Counted from the first letter of the stretch, positions 1 through 11,972 are shown. The stretch: 34,770 nucleotides of DNA from Catellatospora sichuanensis (GCF_007483665.1 NZ_VIQO01000056.1:1-34770), one strand, 5' to 3'. The notes: generated by a model from the sequence alone, not told the origin. Made by a program: numbers and translations.

Positions 1-103
1 CGGAGGGGAAACGCCCGGTAACATTCCGAACCCGGAAGCTAAGCCCTCCAGCGCCGATGGTACTGCAACGGGGACGTTGTGGGAGAGTAGGACGCCGCCG
101 GAC
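1..103 (+). rRNA. rrf: 5S ribosomal RNA, 3' part
   Basis: The first hundred bases match the 3' portion of bacterial 5S rRNA. The segment CCGAACCCGGAAGCTAAG (loop B/helix III region) and the closing GGGAGAGTAGGACGCCGCC are diagnostic. The 5' end lies outside the window, so the gene is partial. It is the last gene of an rRNA operon read rightward, and two terminators follow. The exact 3' end is estimated to within a few bases. Confidence 0.95.
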
Positions 104-113
104 AAACATCGCA

Positions 114-145
114 GTCAAGGCCCACCCTCCGGGGTGGGCCTTGAC
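114..145 (+). terminator. rRNA operon terminator 1
   Basis: A 14-bp perfect stem (GTCAAGGCCCACCC at 114-127, complement at 132-145) closes on a TCCG tetraloop just after the 5S gene. No T tract follows, which is common for actinobacterial hairpin terminators. Confidence 0.8.
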
Positions 146-164
146 GCGTATCCGGACACTATTC

Positions 165-187
165 GGGCCCCTGCCGGGGCCCTTTTT
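165..187 (+). terminator. rRNA operon terminator 2
   Basis: A 7-bp GC stem (GGGCCCC/GGGGCCC) with a TGCC loop is followed directly by TTTTT at 183-187. This is a textbook intrinsic terminator 20 bp after the first hairpin. Tandem terminators are usual behind rRNA operons. Confidence 0.85.
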
Positions 188-383
188 CATGCCCATTTCA
201 CGCCGGCGGTTTTGTGTTCCCGTTCAGGGGCATCCGGCATTGACCGGCTCGAAATGGAGCACACCCTGCGGGTGGCTGCTTTCCGGTCTGGGGCAGAATC
301 TGCGGAACCCCGGTGCGCTGCCCGGGGCCAGGTGTCGGCGTGCCGGATTCTTTCGGTGGCCGACGGGGGAGGACCGGGATCGG

Positions 384-902
384 ATGAGCTACGACCTGCA
401 GGCCGTCATCGGCGCCGAGGAGGTCCTCCGCGAGGTAGCCGCACAGCAGCCCGGTGCCGTCGTCGTGCCGCTGCGGCAGGGGTTCGCGCTCATCCCCATG
501 ACGGATGAGTTGTTCGACTCTGCCACGGACGGCAGCCGTGGTGACGGGCTGAGGTTCTGGAAGCTTCCCGGCGGCTTCGAACACGTCCTCGCCGACTGGT
601 CCACGGCCGGTCCACTGGGTTATGTCGAGGCGGGCTACGCCGGCGGTGTGGGTACGCAGCGGGCGGCGCTGTGGGCCGGTGGCGAGCTGGCGATCGGGCC
701 GATGTTCGTCGACGTCAACGAGCCCTTCCCCGCCATCGGCAGTCCCATCTCGCAGGTGCTGGCGCACCTCGGCGCGACACGTCGGCGCCGCGACGCCGAC
801 GAGTTCGTGGCCGTGGGGCTGGACCGGTGCCGGGAAACCGAGGCGTGGCTCGAGGCCGACGGCCCGCCCGTCACCCCCGATGCCGTCGGGTCACGTCGCT
901 GA
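384..902 (+). CDS. hypothetical protein, 172 aa
   Basis: I do not recognise this protein. The start at MSYDLQAVIG is chosen because GGAGGA lies about 10 bp upstream (around 368-373). The open frame continues upstream, but that part crosses the 5S gene and terminators and is not coding. The protein is soluble, with no signal peptide or membrane segment. It has a hydrophobic N-terminal stretch (residues 30-45, VVVPLRQGFALIPM) and a Gly/Ala-rich centre (about residues 75-95) carrying YVEAGYAGGVGTQRAALW. The mix of a short acidic segment and aromatic clusters could fit a small alpha/beta domain, but no catalytic motif is visible. It stands alone between the rRNA operon and a convergent gene. The codon usage is GC-rich like its neighbours, which supports a real gene. 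Confidence 0.7.
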   Translation: MSYDLQAVIGAEEVLREVAAQQPGAVVVPLRQGFALIPMTDELFDSATDGSRGDGLRFWKLPGGFEHVLADWSTAGPLGYVEAGYAGGVGTQRAALWAGGELAIGPMFVDVNEPFPAIGSPISQVLAHLGATRRRRDADEFVAVGLDRCRETEAWLEADGPPVTPDAVGSRR

Positions 903-974
903 CAAGGTCACCAGGTACCTGTGGCCACGACACGCCGTCGAACCGTGCCATAGGTTCATGATCGACCCGGTGGG

Positions 975-2240
975 TCAGGAGGCGGCGAGGAGGACGGGGC
1001 GGGGGCTGAGGTAGTAGTCGTCGTCGGGGGCGGTGGCGGTGGCGCCGGGGATGGTGCGGACCAGGACCAGGTAGCGGCCTGAGGTATGCACCTGGGCGAG
1101 GTCGTACGCGGTGTCGGGCTCGTAGTGGAGCTGCAGCGACGTCCGGGACAGTTCCTTGCCTGAGGCGGCGCTGATGGCGATCAGCGTGTGGTCCGGCGCG
1201 AGCAGGAGCACCCGGTCGCCGGAGGCGGCCAGCAGGCGCGGCGGTGGAGTGGTGTCCGCGGCCGAGGGCTGCCAGGTCCAGCGCAGGTCGCCGGTGCGGG
1301 CGTCACGGCCGTCGAGGCGGGTGACCGCGACCGGATCCGCTGCGGTGGCGGCGATCCCGCCGACGGCGACCGCACCCGCTGCGGCCAGCGGAGGGGACGG
1401 CTCGGCGGTCGAGCCGGTGAGCAGACGCCCTTCGGCGCCGACCGATCCCGTGAGGCGTACGCCCAGGCAGCTCGAGTGGCCGACGGCGCAGGACACCGGC
1501 TCGGCCGCGGTCACGCCGCTGCCGAGGTCGGGTAGCGCCGTGCCGGTGGTGGTGTCGACGCGTCGCACGGTGCCGGTGCAGGTGTCGTGCACCAGGTACT
1601 GCTGAGCCGAGGTGAGGTCGACGCCACGGCAGTCCTCGCCCGAGGGTGCAGGCAGTTGCCAGCGCTGCGCGCCCGTGGCGGGGTCGTATGCCGTGACGTG
1701 GGCGGGGCCGGCGACGATGACGGCGCTGTCGGTGGTGAACAGCCCCGGCGGCTGGTAGACGGTCGCCGCGCCGGTGCGCCGGCCGGTGTAGGCGTCGCCG
1801 AGGGTTTCGGAACTCACCTGCCAGGCGATCGTGCCGGTGCGGGCGTCCGTGCCGACGAGTTCGCCGTCCGACCAGGAGCTCACCACGACCGGGCTGCCCC
1901 CGCCGATCGCGACGACGCCGACCAGCTGCGCGGGCCAGCGCCGCAGCGACCACAGCGCGCTGCGCTCGTACTTGAAGTTCGGCGGCGCGTCGGCCCAGAC
2001 CTGCCGCTTGGCGGCGAAGACCCGGATCCGGTCGTCGAGCACGAGCGGGGCGGAGACCAGGACGCCGATCGGACCCGGGGCGGGAATGACCGGGCCGGGG
2101 TAGGGCTTGCGCGCCGGCGTCACGACCTGGGCCGGGCCGAGCACGCGCCAGGCCACCAGTCCGGCGGCCGCCAGCAGCGCCACCGAGACTGCGCCGATCA
2201 CCGCGAGCCGAGCTCCGCGGGGCAGGGTCCGCCACCTCAT
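975..2240 (-). CDS. membrane-anchored PQQ-like beta-propeller protein
   Basis: A 421-aa protein with basic N-terminus (MRWRTLPRGARLAVIG), one hydrophobic segment at about residues 12-32, then a long extracytoplasmic domain. That domain carries repeats of the PQQ/quinoprotein (BamB-like) propeller type: GTDARTGTIAWQV, AYDPATGAQRWQL, GRDARTGDLRWTW and SAASGKELSRT. Each is the D-x-x-T/S-G-x-x-x-W blade-closing motif. No PQQ-binding or dehydrogenase residues are evident, so a scaffold or sensor role is more likely than enzymology; that is inference. It is convergent with the 172-aa gene. A second protein of the same architecture lies at 8825-10144. The start ATG has only a weak ribosome binding site. 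Confidence 0.8.
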   Translation of the reverse strand: MRWRTLPRGARLAVIGAVSVALLAAAGLVAWRVLGPAQVVTPARKPYPGPVIPAPGPIGVLVSAPLVLDDRIRVFAAKRQVWADAPPNFKYERSALWSLRRWPAQLVGVVAIGGGSPVVVSSWSDGELVGTDARTGTIAWQVSSETLGDAYTGRRTGAATVYQPPGLFTTDSAVIVAGPAHVTAYDPATGAQRWQLPAPSGEDCRGVDLTSAQQYLVHDTCTGTVRRVDTTTGTALPDLGSGVTAAEPVSCAVGHSSCLGVRLTGSVGAEGRLLTGSTAEPSPPLAAAGAVAVGGIAATAADPVAVTRLDGRDARTGDLRWTWQPSAADTTPPPRLLAASGDRVLLLAPDHTLIAISAASGKELSRTSLQLHYEPDTAYDLAQVHTSGRYLVLVRTIPGATATAPDDDYYLSPRPVLLAAS

Positions 2241-2377
2241 AGCTGCACCCTATTACGGGGGCTTGGCCGCATTCCGGGGGCGTTCGACCAGGTGTGGGCG
2301 GGGCGATGCAGCCCGATGCGTCCACAGGTGAACCTTCCGCCGGAGCCTCGGGTCCGGCGTGGAGGGCGGACAAAACG

Positions 2378-2416
2378 AAAGACCGCCGCCGGCCATCGGG
2401 CCGGCGGCGGTCTTTT
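2378..2416 (-). terminator. terminator of the hisC/RDD group
   Basis: A 17-bp perfect stem (2378-2394 with 2399-2415) encloses a 4-base loop. It has A's on one side and T's on the other, so it could act in both directions. It lies 14 bp beyond the aminotransferase stop codon and 137 bp upstream of the propeller gene start, which fits termination of the leftward aminotransferase transcript. Confidence 0.88.
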
Positions 2417-2429
2417 CGTGTGTGCGGGA

Positions 2430-3497
2430 TCAGACGAAGTACTTCTCCGCCGCGTGCAGCAGCGCGTCGTTCTCCTCGGCGGTGCCGATGGTGACGCGGA
2501 CCCCGTCGCCCGCGAACGGCCGCACGATGACGCCCTCGGCCTCGCAGGCCTGCGCGAACGGCACGGCCCGCTCACCCAGCGGCAGCCACACGAAGTTGGC
2601 CTGGCTGGACGGCACGCCCGGCAGCAGCTTCGCCAGCGCGATCTGCACCCGGTCGCGCTCGGCGATGACCAGGTCGCAGCGGCGGCGCATCTCGGCCTCG
2701 GCGTCCAGCGCGGCCAGCGCCGCGGCCTGTGCGGCCATGCTGGTGGAGAACGGCGTGACCACCTTGCGCACCGCGCCGGCCACCTCGGGGTGCGCCACCA
2801 GGTAGCCGATGCGCAGGCCGGCCAGGCCCCACGCCTTGCTCAGGGTGCGCAGCACCGCGACGTTGGGCCGGTCGCCGTAGACCTCGACACCGTCCGGCAC
2901 GGCCGGGTCGGTGACGAACTCCTTGTACGCCTCGTCCAGCACGACGAGCACGTCGTCCGGCACCGCGGCGAGGAACTCGTCCAGCTCGGCCTTGCGCACG
3001 CTGGTGCCGGTCGGGTTGTTCGGGTTGCAGACCAGGATCAGCCGGGTGCGATCGGTGATCGCGGCGGCCATCGCGGCCAGGTCGTGGCCGTGCTCGGCGG
3101 TGTTCGGCACGCGCACCGAGGTCGCCGCGGTGGTGGCCGCGATGATCGGGTACGCCTCGAAGGAGCGCCACGCGTAGAGCAGCTCGTCACCGGGCATGCA
3201 GGTGGCCCGCGCCAGGTGCTCGGCGAGCGCGACGGAGCCGCAGCCGGTCACCACCCGCTCGGCGGGCACACCCAGGCGCTCGGCGAGCCGGTCGCGCAGC
3301 GCGACCACGCCCATGTCGGGGTAGCGGTGCACGTTCGCGGCGGCGTCGGCGACGGCCTCGACCACGCCCGGCAGCGGCCCGTACGGCACCTCGTTGCTGG
3401 CCAGCTTGATCGCGCCGGGCACGGAGCGGCCGGGCACGTAGTTCGGCAGAGCGTCCAGGTCGGCCCTGGTCAGGCCGCGCTCAGATCGTTCGCTCAT
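2430..3497 (-). CDS. hisC: histidinol-phosphate / aromatic aminotransferase (HisC/Pat type)
   Basis: A 355-aa fold-type I PLP aminotransferase of the HisC family. The N-terminus has the family start LPNYVPGRS and [22 protein letters not shown] (near residue 170), [10 protein letters not shown] and the PLP-lysine motif [16 protein letters not shown] (around residue 225) follow. Members transfer the amino group between glutamate and either histidinol-phosphate or aromatic 2-oxo acids; sequence alone does not separate HisC from Pat. No other his genes are nearby, while 4-hydroxyphenylpyruvate dioxygenase lies upstream on the same strand. A tyrosine/phenylalanine aminotransferase role is therefore plausible. 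The start ATG overlaps the stop of the RDD gene by 4 bp (ATGA), so the two are translationally coupled. AAAGG precedes the start by about 7 bp. Confidence 0.9.
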   Translation of the reverse strand: MSERSERGLTRADLDALPNYVPGRSVPGAIKLASNEVPYGPLPGVVEAVADAAANVHRYPDMGVVALRDRLAERLGVPAERVVTGCGSVALAEHLARATCMPGDELLYAWRSFEAYPIIAATTAATSVRVPNTAEHGHDLAAMAAAITDRTRLILVCNPNNPTGTSVRKAELDEFLAAVPDDVLVVLDEAYKEFVTDPAVPDGVEVYGDRPNVAVLRTLSKAWGLAGLRIGYLVAHPEVAGAVRKVVTPFSTSMAAQAAALAALDAEAEMRRRCDLVIAERDRVQIALAKLLPGVPSSQANFVWLPLGERAVPFAQACEAEGVIVRPFAGDGVRVTIGTAEENDALLHAAEKYFV

Positions 3498-4387
3498 GAT
3501 GTGCCTTTCTTCTCGGTACGGACCGGGTCGGGCAGGCGCACCACGTAGGTGCCCGCCGAACGGTCATGCCAGGCCAAGCGCTGCTGGCGGTCGAACAGGA
3601 TGAAAACGACGTCAACCATCTGAAGTATGACGAAGCATGGACCGCAGCACGAGAGCAGCAGCAGCGGCATGGCCAGCGGGCTCCAGCGCCGCCAGGCCCG
3701 GCCCACGCCGAGCGGATCCAGGTTCTCCGCCCGCACGACCTTGATGCGGGCGAGTCTCTTGCCCAGCGTCTGCCCGGTGTGCGCGGTCGCCGGCACCTCG
3801 TAGGCGAACCACAGCGCGAGCGCGATCAAGATGATCACCAGCAGCAGCGCGTCCATCTGCGCCGGCCGCTCCATGTCGAGCGGCAGCTTGCCGGTCTCCA
3901 TCCACTTGTCGGTGATGGCCTGGGTGTAGGGGATGTACTCGCGCAGGAACAGGTAGATGAACCAGCCGTTGACCACGACGTTCAGCAGCACCAGCGCGAT
4001 CGTGTCCACGATGCGGGCGACCAGCCGTGCCCCGGGGGTGGCCAGGGGCAGGCCGTGCGGGCGTACCGGAGGCTGGGGGACCGGGTGCGGCCAGCCCGGC
4101 GGCAGCGGGCGCATGCCGGGCCCGCCCGGGGGCATCCCGCCGCTCGGCATCCCCGGCGGCGGGAGCACCGGCGGCACCGCGCCGTCCCGGGCACCGCTGA
4201 CCTGGTGCGCCGGATGCACCGGCTGCCCCGCGGGCATCGGCGGCGGCGGCGGGGGCGGCGCGGCGGGCGGCCCGTCCGGTGGTGTCGCGTCGGCGGGCAG
4301 GGGCGCGCCGAGCCAGCCCTCGCCGTCCCAGTACCGCTGCGTGCTGGGATCGGCGGGGTCCTTGTACCACCCAGGACTGATCGTCAT
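3494..4387 (-). CDS. DUF2510-RDD membrane protein
   Basis: A 297-aa protein of three parts. Residues 3-30 ([20 protein letters not shown]) form a DUF2510 motif, typical at the start of actinobacterial membrane proteins. Residues 31-115 form a proline/glycine-rich cytoplasmic linker. Residues 118-290 form an RDD domain with about three to four membrane segments, starting with the R-x-x-A-R-I-V-D-T box ([10 protein letters not shown]). A later [14 protein letters not shown] is the second RDD signature. RDD proteins are small membrane proteins of mostly unknown role; some are implicated in ion or small-molecule transport. It lies 9 bp downstream of a second RDD gene and overlaps the aminotransferase gene by 4 bp, so the three probably form one transcription unit. 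The ribosome binding site is weak. Confidence 0.88.
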   Translation of the reverse strand: MTISPGWYKDPADPSTQRYWDGEGWLGAPLPADATPPDGPPAAPPPPPPPMPAGQPVHPAHQVSGARDGAVPPVLPPPGMPSGGMPPGGPGMRPLPPGWPHPVPQPPVRPHGLPLATPGARLVARIVDTIALVLLNVVVNGWFIYLFLREYIPYTQAITDKWMETGKLPLDMERPAQMDALLLVIILIALALWFAYEVPATAHTGQTLGKRLARIKVVRAENLDPLGVGRAWRRWSPLAMPLLLLSCCGPCFVILQMVDVVFILFDRQQRLAWHDRSAGTYVVRLPDPVRTEKKGTS

Positions 4388-4396
4388 GACTGCTAT

Positions 4397-5110
4397 TTAA
4401 CCGACCTTCACCACGACGGTCTGCGCCGCCTTGTCATGCAGGCACTGTTGGAGCGGTTTGTCCCACAGCTGCCAGAACCCGTCGAGGTAGCTGAAGAACG
4501 GCACGAAGACGCCCACGACCCGTTCCACAGCCCAGCGCTTGGTCAGGTCACCCCGGGTCAGCGCCTGCTCCGGCCGCACCTTGACCACACGCAACTTGAG
4601 CACCCGCTTGCCGATGGTCTCGCCGCCCTTACGCAGCTGGTACTCGACGAAGTACAGGTAGGTGACCAGAAGCTGGACGACGAAGACGGCGCCGATCGCG
4701 ATGAACATGGTGCCGAAGAAGCGGAAGAAGTCGTCCGGCACGGGCTGCCCGTACGCGTCCGTGTAGCCGCTGTTCGCCTCGGTCCAGTCGATGATCGCGA
4801 ACATCCACAGGACCATCAGCGGGATGGTGAAGATCATGCCTACCGCCCCGACGATGAGGCCGTCGAGCAGGAAGGCGAGCAGGCGGTCGCCGAAGCTCGC
4901 CAGCGGCCGCCCGTTGGGCGCGAGCGGGGCGGCGTGCGGCCAGGCGGCCGGCGGCGCGGGCGGCACCCAGCCGGTGGGCTGGCCCGCCCACGGCCCCGCA
5001 GGGCCCTGGGGCGGCACGACACCCGGCATGGGCGCCGGGCCCTGCTGCGGCACCGGGACGCGGACGTTCACCGGACCGTCCGGCGGTACGGGGGATGAGG
5101 GGGAGGTCAT
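4397..5110 (-). CDS. RDD family membrane protein
   Basis: A 237-aa RDD protein that lacks the DUF2510 motif of its neighbour but shares the proline-rich N-terminal linker (about 65 residues). The domain opens with LASFGDRLLAFLLDGLIVG, where D-R-L-L-A-F-L-L-D corresponds to the RDD box, and includes GETIGKRVLKLRVVKV. Three to four hydrophobic segments are visible. The start MTSPSSPVPP (5110) is preferred because GGAAGG lies 9 bp upstream; an in-frame ATG three codons earlier sits directly on that site. The tandem arrangement with the next RDD gene suggests duplication followed by gain or loss of DUF2510, and a possible hetero-oligomer (inference). Confidence 0.88.
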   Translation of the reverse strand: MTSPSSPVPPDGPVNVRVPVPQQGPAPMPGVVPPQGPAGPWAGQPTGWVPPAPPAAWPHAAPLAPNGRPLASFGDRLLAFLLDGLIVGAVGMIFTIPLMVLWMFAIIDWTEANSGYTDAYGQPVPDDFFRFFGTMFIAIGAVFVVQLLVTYLYFVEYQLRKGGETIGKRVLKLRVVKVRPEQALTRGDLTKRWAVERVVGVFVPFFSYLDGFWQLWDKPLQQCLHDKAAQTVVVKVG

Positions 5111-5167
5111 GTGCGACATCCTTCCATGTCCGCGCAGCCGTCGAACGTGTGCGCCGGAGTGAGAGAA

Positions 5168-5203
5168 GGGCGCCTGCCTCGGCATACGCGTCGGCAGGCG
5201 CCC
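5168..5203 (-). terminator. hairpin after hppD
   Basis: An 11-bp stem, GGGCGCCTGCC (5168-5178) with GGCAGGCGCCC (5193-5203), and a 14-base loop lie 25 bp after the hppD stop. On the minus strand the stem is followed by TTCTCTC, a weak U-rich tail. Partial termination or read-through into the RDD genes are both possible. Confidence 0.6.
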
Positions 5204-5227
5204 CTGGACGTACTGGTGCGCGGGCGG

Positions 5228-6579
<1,352 letters not shown>

Positions 6580-7071
6580 ATGGACGACTTCGCAGAGTTC
6601 TACCTCAGCGGCAAGGACGCGGTGTTCCGCGCGGTGCTCGCCGCGGGCGGCGACCGCGCGGGCGCGGAGGACGCCGTCGCCGAGGCGTACGCCCGCGCGT
6701 ACGCACGCTGGGCGACGGTGCGCGAGCATCCGAATCCCCTCGCCTGGGTGCTGCGGGTCGCGCTCAACGTGCGGCGCTCGGTCTGGCGGCGGCTGCGCCG
6801 GGAGGTGCTCGGGGATCCCCCGGAGCAGCCCGCCGCCGGGCGCGAACCCGACGGCGGACTGCGTCGCGAACTGGCTGCGCTGCCCCGCCGGCAGCGTGAG
6901 GTGGTCGCGTTGCGGCTGCTGGCCGACCTGAGCGTCGCCGAGACGGCCGAGCTGCTCGGCATCACCGAGGGGACCGTCAACACCCATCTGCACCGCGCCG
7001 TGCAGGCCCTGCGGCACCGGTTGCACCCCACCCGCCTGACCGGCCTCAAATCCACCACGGAGGTGGCGTGA
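6580..7071 (+). CDS. ECF sigma factor (SigE-like, sigma-70 family)
   Basis: A 163-aa ECF sigma factor. Region 2 is at about residues 8-70 (EFYLSGKDAVFRAVL, EDAVAEAYARAYARW, NPLAWVLRVALNVRRSVWRR). A short linker is followed by region 4 at about residues 100-155, with LPRRQREVVALRLL and the helix-turn-helix LSVAETAELLGITEGTVNTH. The ATG at 6580 follows GGGAG by 5 bp and begins directly at region 2; the open frame extends upstream, but that part lacks family sequence. It directs RNA polymerase to a small regulon, often including its own promoter. The downstream gene starts within its stop codon (TGATG), so the membrane protein is translationally coupled. Confidence 0.92.
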   Translation: MDDFAEFYLSGKDAVFRAVLAAGGDRAGAEDAVAEAYARAYARWATVREHPNPLAWVLRVALNVRRSVWRRLRREVLGDPPEQPAAGREPDGGLRRELAALPRRQREVVALRLLADLSVAETAELLGITEGTVNTHLHRAVQALRHRLHPTRLTGLKSTTEVA

Positions 7072-8285
7072 TGACCATCGACGACCTGCGTACCCGGATC
7101 GCCGAGGAGTACGGGCCGGACCGGCTCGCCGTGACGGTGGCGGACATCCGCCGCCGGGCCGAGCGGGGCCGCCGCCGGAGGACGGCGTGGGCCGCCGCCG
7201 GTGTCGCCGCCGCCACGGTCGGCGTGCTGGCCTGGCCCCAGGGCGGGGTCCCGACCGGCGTGCCGCTCACCACCCCGCCGCCGAGCGCCGACGCCTGGAC
7301 CGCGTCGTACGACGAGCAGTGCCGGGCGGGCTGGGCTGCGCAACCGCAGAGCACGGGGACAACGCTGCCCGCGCTGCGTTTCGACCTGCGGGACAAGGGG
7401 CGAGGCCTGCGCATCTACACCGACGGCAGAGTCGTGGTGGACTGCGTGCGCCGGGATCGGGGCACCCCGGTCGAGGTCGGGGTCCTGTCCATCCGCGAGT
7501 CGACCGTCCGGTCCACCGCCGTAGACGGAGTGCTCGCCGATGTCGGCGACGGCCTGCCCCGCTTCGTGGGGCAGGACAGCGTCCTCGCCAACGGCTATGA
7601 CAGGGCCGGACACGTCATCGGGCGGGCCCCCGCCGGCACGGTCCGGGTCGACGCCGTCGACCCGGACGGCACGGTCCACCAGGCTCGGCTGTCCGGCGGC
7701 CTGTTCCTGCTGTGGGCACCCGACGGTGGGCTGACGCAGGCGACGGTGCGCGCCTACACCGCAGACCGGGTGATCATGGAGGCGCCGCTGCGCTGGTTCG
7801 GCGGTGAGGCACACGGCGACCGGGTCGCCGAGATCTGCCGGGACCTCGCCGATACGGCCCTGCGGCAGGCCGGGCTGGCCGCGCTGCCGCCGCGGCGCTT
7901 CAGCTGGTCCACCGCCGAGCAGAGCGTCCTGCTCTACGCCGGCGGCAGGGAGGTGCTCTCCTGCCGGCAGGTGTCCCAGAACAGGGTGCTCGCCGTCGCG
8001 GTGGCGCCGGCCGGCACCGGGTCATGGCAGCCGATGCGCAGCACCTCCGGCGGCTCGTCCGGCCGGGGCTGGCTGATCGGCAGGGCGCCCGACGGCGCGG
8101 TGAGCGGTGCCGCGGTCCTGCCCGACGGCACGGCGGTGCCGCTGGAGCTGTCCGGCGGCTGGTTCGGGGCCTGGTGGCCGATCGGGCCGGGGGACTTCAC
8201 CCAGCGGCCGGTGCGGATCGAGATCAGCACTGCCACCACCGTATGGACGGAGGAAGGCGGACAGGTCACCCGGCGGCCCCGGTGA
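7071..8285 (+). CDS. membrane-anchored protein coupled to the ECF sigma factor, possible anti-sigma factor
   Basis: A 404-aa protein with a short N-terminal cytoplasmic part (residues 1-35) rich in Arg (RRRAERGRRRRTAW). One membrane segment follows at about 38-55, then a large outside domain of about 345 residues. The outer part contains two similar halves: GRAPAGTVRVDAVDPDGTVH and GRAPDGAVSGAAVLPDGTAV both precede an L-S-G-G-x-F/W motif, suggesting an internal repeat. The HxxxCxxC zinc motif of classical ZAS anti-sigma factors is absent. The position, coupling and topology suggest a sigma-controlling partner, but that is inference. The ATG at 7071 is chosen over the GTG at 7068 because GGAGG lies 7 bp upstream. 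Confidence 0.8.
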   Translation: MTIDDLRTRIAEEYGPDRLAVTVADIRRRAERGRRRRTAWAAAGVAAATVGVLAWPQGGVPTGVPLTTPPPSADAWTASYDEQCRAGWAAQPQSTGTTLPALRFDLRDKGRGLRIYTDGRVVVDCVRRDRGTPVEVGVLSIRESTVRSTAVDGVLADVGDGLPRFVGQDSVLANGYDRAGHVIGRAPAGTVRVDAVDPDGTVHQARLSGGLFLLWAPDGGLTQATVRAYTADRVIMEAPLRWFGGEAHGDRVAEICRDLADTALRQAGLAALPPRRFSWSTAEQSVLLYAGGREVLSCRQVSQNRVLAVAVAPAGTGSWQPMRSTSGGSSGRGWLIGRAPDGAVSGAAVLPDGTAVPLELSGGWFGAWWPIGPGDFTQRPVRIEISTATTVWTEEGGQVTRRPR

Positions 8286-8297
8286 CATGATGGGCCG

Positions 8298-8777
8298 GTG
8301 ACTCCCACCGTGGACGAGCTGGACGTACGACTCGTCGAGCTGCTGGCGGCCGAGCCGCGGATCGGCGTGCTGGAGGCCTCGCGCCGGCTGAAGGTGGCGC
8401 GGGGCACCGTGCAGGCCCGGCTGGACCGCCTCGTCGCGCGCGGCGTCATCAAGGGCTTCGGCCCGGAGCTGGACCCGGCCGCGCTCGGCTACGGCGTCAC
8501 CGCGTTCGTGACGCTGGAGATCCGGCAGAGCGGCGGCCACGACCCGGTCGCGGCGCACCTGTCCACGATCCCCGAGGTGCTCGAGGCGTACACCATCACC
8601 GGTGGCGGCGACCTGCTCTGCCGGATCGTGGCCAGGTCCAATGCCGACCTGCAGCGGGTCATCGACGAGATCGTGTCGTACGACGGCATCGTGCGCGCCT
8701 CGACACTGATCGCGCTGGCGGAGCAGCTGCCCTATCGAACGCTGCCGCTGGTGGGGAAAGCCGCCCGACACGGGTGA
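8298..8777 (+). CDS. Lrp/AsnC family transcriptional regulator
   Basis: A 159-aa regulator. The N-terminal winged helix-turn-helix occupies residues 5-55 (DELDVRLVELLAAEPRIGVL, then SRRLKVARGTVQARLDRL with the recognition helix). The C-terminal RAM ligand-binding/oligomerisation domain runs from about 70 to 150 (YTITGGGDLLCRIVARS). It starts with GTG, 12 bp after the preceding stop. In Streptomyces an AsnC-type regulator gene adjoins hppD and aromatic amino acids are plausible ligands; here the same pairing is broken by two inserted genes, so regulation of hppD is inferred. Confidence 0.92.
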   Translation: MTPTVDELDVRLVELLAAEPRIGVLEASRRLKVARGTVQARLDRLVARGVIKGFGPELDPAALGYGVTAFVTLEIRQSGGHDPVAAHLSTIPEVLEAYTITGGGDLLCRIVARSNADLQRVIDEIVSYDGIVRASTLIALAEQLPYRTLPLVGKAARHG

Positions 8778-8824
8778 ATCGGACAGTCACTCACGTTTGA
8801 GGGTTTCGTGGCTACTCTGGCCGG

Positions 8825-10144
8825 ATGGCTCAGGGTAGGGCTGGCGCAGGCTGGCTCGTGGCAGTGGCCGTGGCGCTGACCGTGCTCGTGAGCACCGGCG
8901 TCTGGAACCCGTTCCCCGACCTCTGGAACTGGATCAACACGAGCGGCCCGGTCGCCGACCCGATACCGCGCTGGCAGGAGCGGCTCGGCGGCACCCCGCA
9001 GACGGTCACGCTGACCGACGACTTCGTCGTCGTCGAGCACCGGGACTCGGTCGAGGCGCTCAACCGCTTCTCCGGCCGGCGCAACTTCTCGACCGAGGCG
9101 GACTGGGCGGCGGTCGCCGGGCCTGCCGGCAAGCCGGTCATCGTCGCCGGAAAGCTGCTGGTCAAGGGATATCAGGTGCTCGACCCGCGGAGCGGCACGG
9201 TGGTCTGGCGCGACGAGGAGGCCTCCGCCGTCTGGACGTACCGCGACGAGATCGTCGACGTGGCCTGCCGTACGCCCAAGGATTGCGAGGTCTCCGGCCG
9301 CAGTCCCGCCACCGGCACGAAGATCTGGTCCACCGGCCTGCCCGGCATGGGGTTCGTGCTCTTCGCCGACAATCCCGAGCTGCTGGGGACCAAGCCGATC
9401 GAGTCGGACCGGATCGCGGACCGCCACGAGCCCGGGACCCGCCCCGAACTGCTGGCCTTCCCGATAGACGGCAAGGTGTACGTCGTCGACCCGCGCCGGT
9501 CCGAGCCGCGTCTGGACCCTCCGCTCGAACCCGGGCGCCGGGACAAGATCACGGTGGCGGGCGGGCGCATCGTGCGCAGCAGCGTGACACCGCGCGACGG
9601 CGGCTGCGACATCGCCGTCGTCGGACTCGACGCGGTGAGCAGGCAGCTGGTGTGGCACCTGCCGGCCGGGCAGCACCTGCGCACGTTCGACGGCGGCGGC
9701 TGCGATCAGCGCCGCCTGCCCGGGGGCACCGACAGCGTCCTTGTCGGATTGACGATCGACGGCCGGGAGCAGCTGACCGAGGCGGGCTTCGGCGAGCAGG
9801 TGCTGCTGTGCGCCGCGGGCGAGCACATCGTGGGGGTCACCGGCGGGCTGGCGCTGGTGCGCTCCGCCGACGGTCGCAGGCTGAGCGCGGTGGTGCCCGA
9901 CGGGAAGAACCCGGGCAAGCCCAAGGCGCTGTGGCATCGCAAGATCAGCCCGGAGGCGTCCGCCGCGCTGCGGGGCACCGTGGTGGTGGTCTCCGACCGC
10001 GGCCCGAACCGGGTGATCGTGCTGAACCCGGAGGACGGCAAGGTCCGCAAGGAGGTCAAGTCCGACGCGGAGGTGCTCGCCGCCGACGACAAGGGCCTGC
10101 TGTTGGGCCAAAGGCGTGATCTCGGTTACCTCCCGTTCGATTAG
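8825..10144 (+). CDS. membrane-anchored PQQ-like beta-propeller protein
   Basis: A 439-aa protein with N-terminal Gly/Arg residues and a hydrophobic segment ([18 protein letters not shown], about residues 10-27), then an extracytoplasmic region. Blade-like motifs include [26 protein letters not shown] and [12 protein letters not shown], with further degenerate ones. Four cysteines near the middle and end (CRTPKDC, GGCDI, GGGCD) may form disulfides. It resembles the protein at 975-2240 in length, topology and repeats, but they are not adjacent. Its stop lies close to the class I fumarase start (31 bp), so read-through into that gene is plausible. The function is unknown. Confidence 0.8.
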   Translation: MAQGRAGAGWLVAVAVALTVLVSTGVWNPFPDLWNWINTSGPVADPIPRWQERLGGTPQTVTLTDDFVVVEHRDSVEALNRFSGRRNFSTEADWAAVAGPAGKPVIVAGKLLVKGYQVLDPRSGTVVWRDEEASAVWTYRDEIVDVACRTPKDCEVSGRSPATGTKIWSTGLPGMGFVLFADNPELLGTKPIESDRIADRHEPGTRPELLAFPIDGKVYVVDPRRSEPRLDPPLEPGRRDKITVAGGRIVRSSVTPRDGGCDIAVVGLDAVSRQLVWHLPAGQHLRTFDGGGCDQRRLPGGTDSVLVGLTIDGREQLTEAGFGEQVLLCAAGEHIVGVTGGLALVRSADGRRLSAVVPDGKNPGKPKALWHRKISPEASAALRGTVVVVSDRGPNRVIVLNPEDGKVRKEVKSDAEVLAADDKGLLLGQRRDLGYLPFD

Positions 10145-10175
10145 CCAGGGCGCGAATTCTGCGACCCGATGGCAC

Positions 10176-11849
<1,674 letters not shown>

Positions 11850-11889
11850 CCCCCGCCCTCGCGTCGCACGGTCCGGCGCGTAGCGCGCG

Positions 11890-11972
11890 CCTTGATCGTC
11901 GGACTTGCCTGGCACCTGTGCGTATCTTGAAGCGTCATTCGCACAGGTGCCTGGCAAGTCGAGCGATCTTGG
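11890..11972. repeat. palindromic element, copy A
   Basis: An imperfect 59-bp core palindrome: GACTTGCCTGGCACCTGTGCG (11902 onward) pairs with CGCACAGGTGCCTGGCAAGTC ending at 11960, with one mismatch and a 17-base loop. The outer flanks also partly pair (GATCG/CGATC). The reverse complement of copy B at 13125-13206 is nearly identical over about 80 bp, so the two copies are inverted around the nuclease-like gene. No transposase is nearby. Confidence 0.88.

Noticed and set aside
57..383. Upstream extension of the first ORF
   Set aside because: It overlaps the 5S rRNA gene and both terminators.
1587..3548. Long plus-strand open frame of 653 codons
   Set aside because: It is antisense to the propeller and aminotransferase genes, both of which have clear motifs; long antisense frames are normal at this GC.
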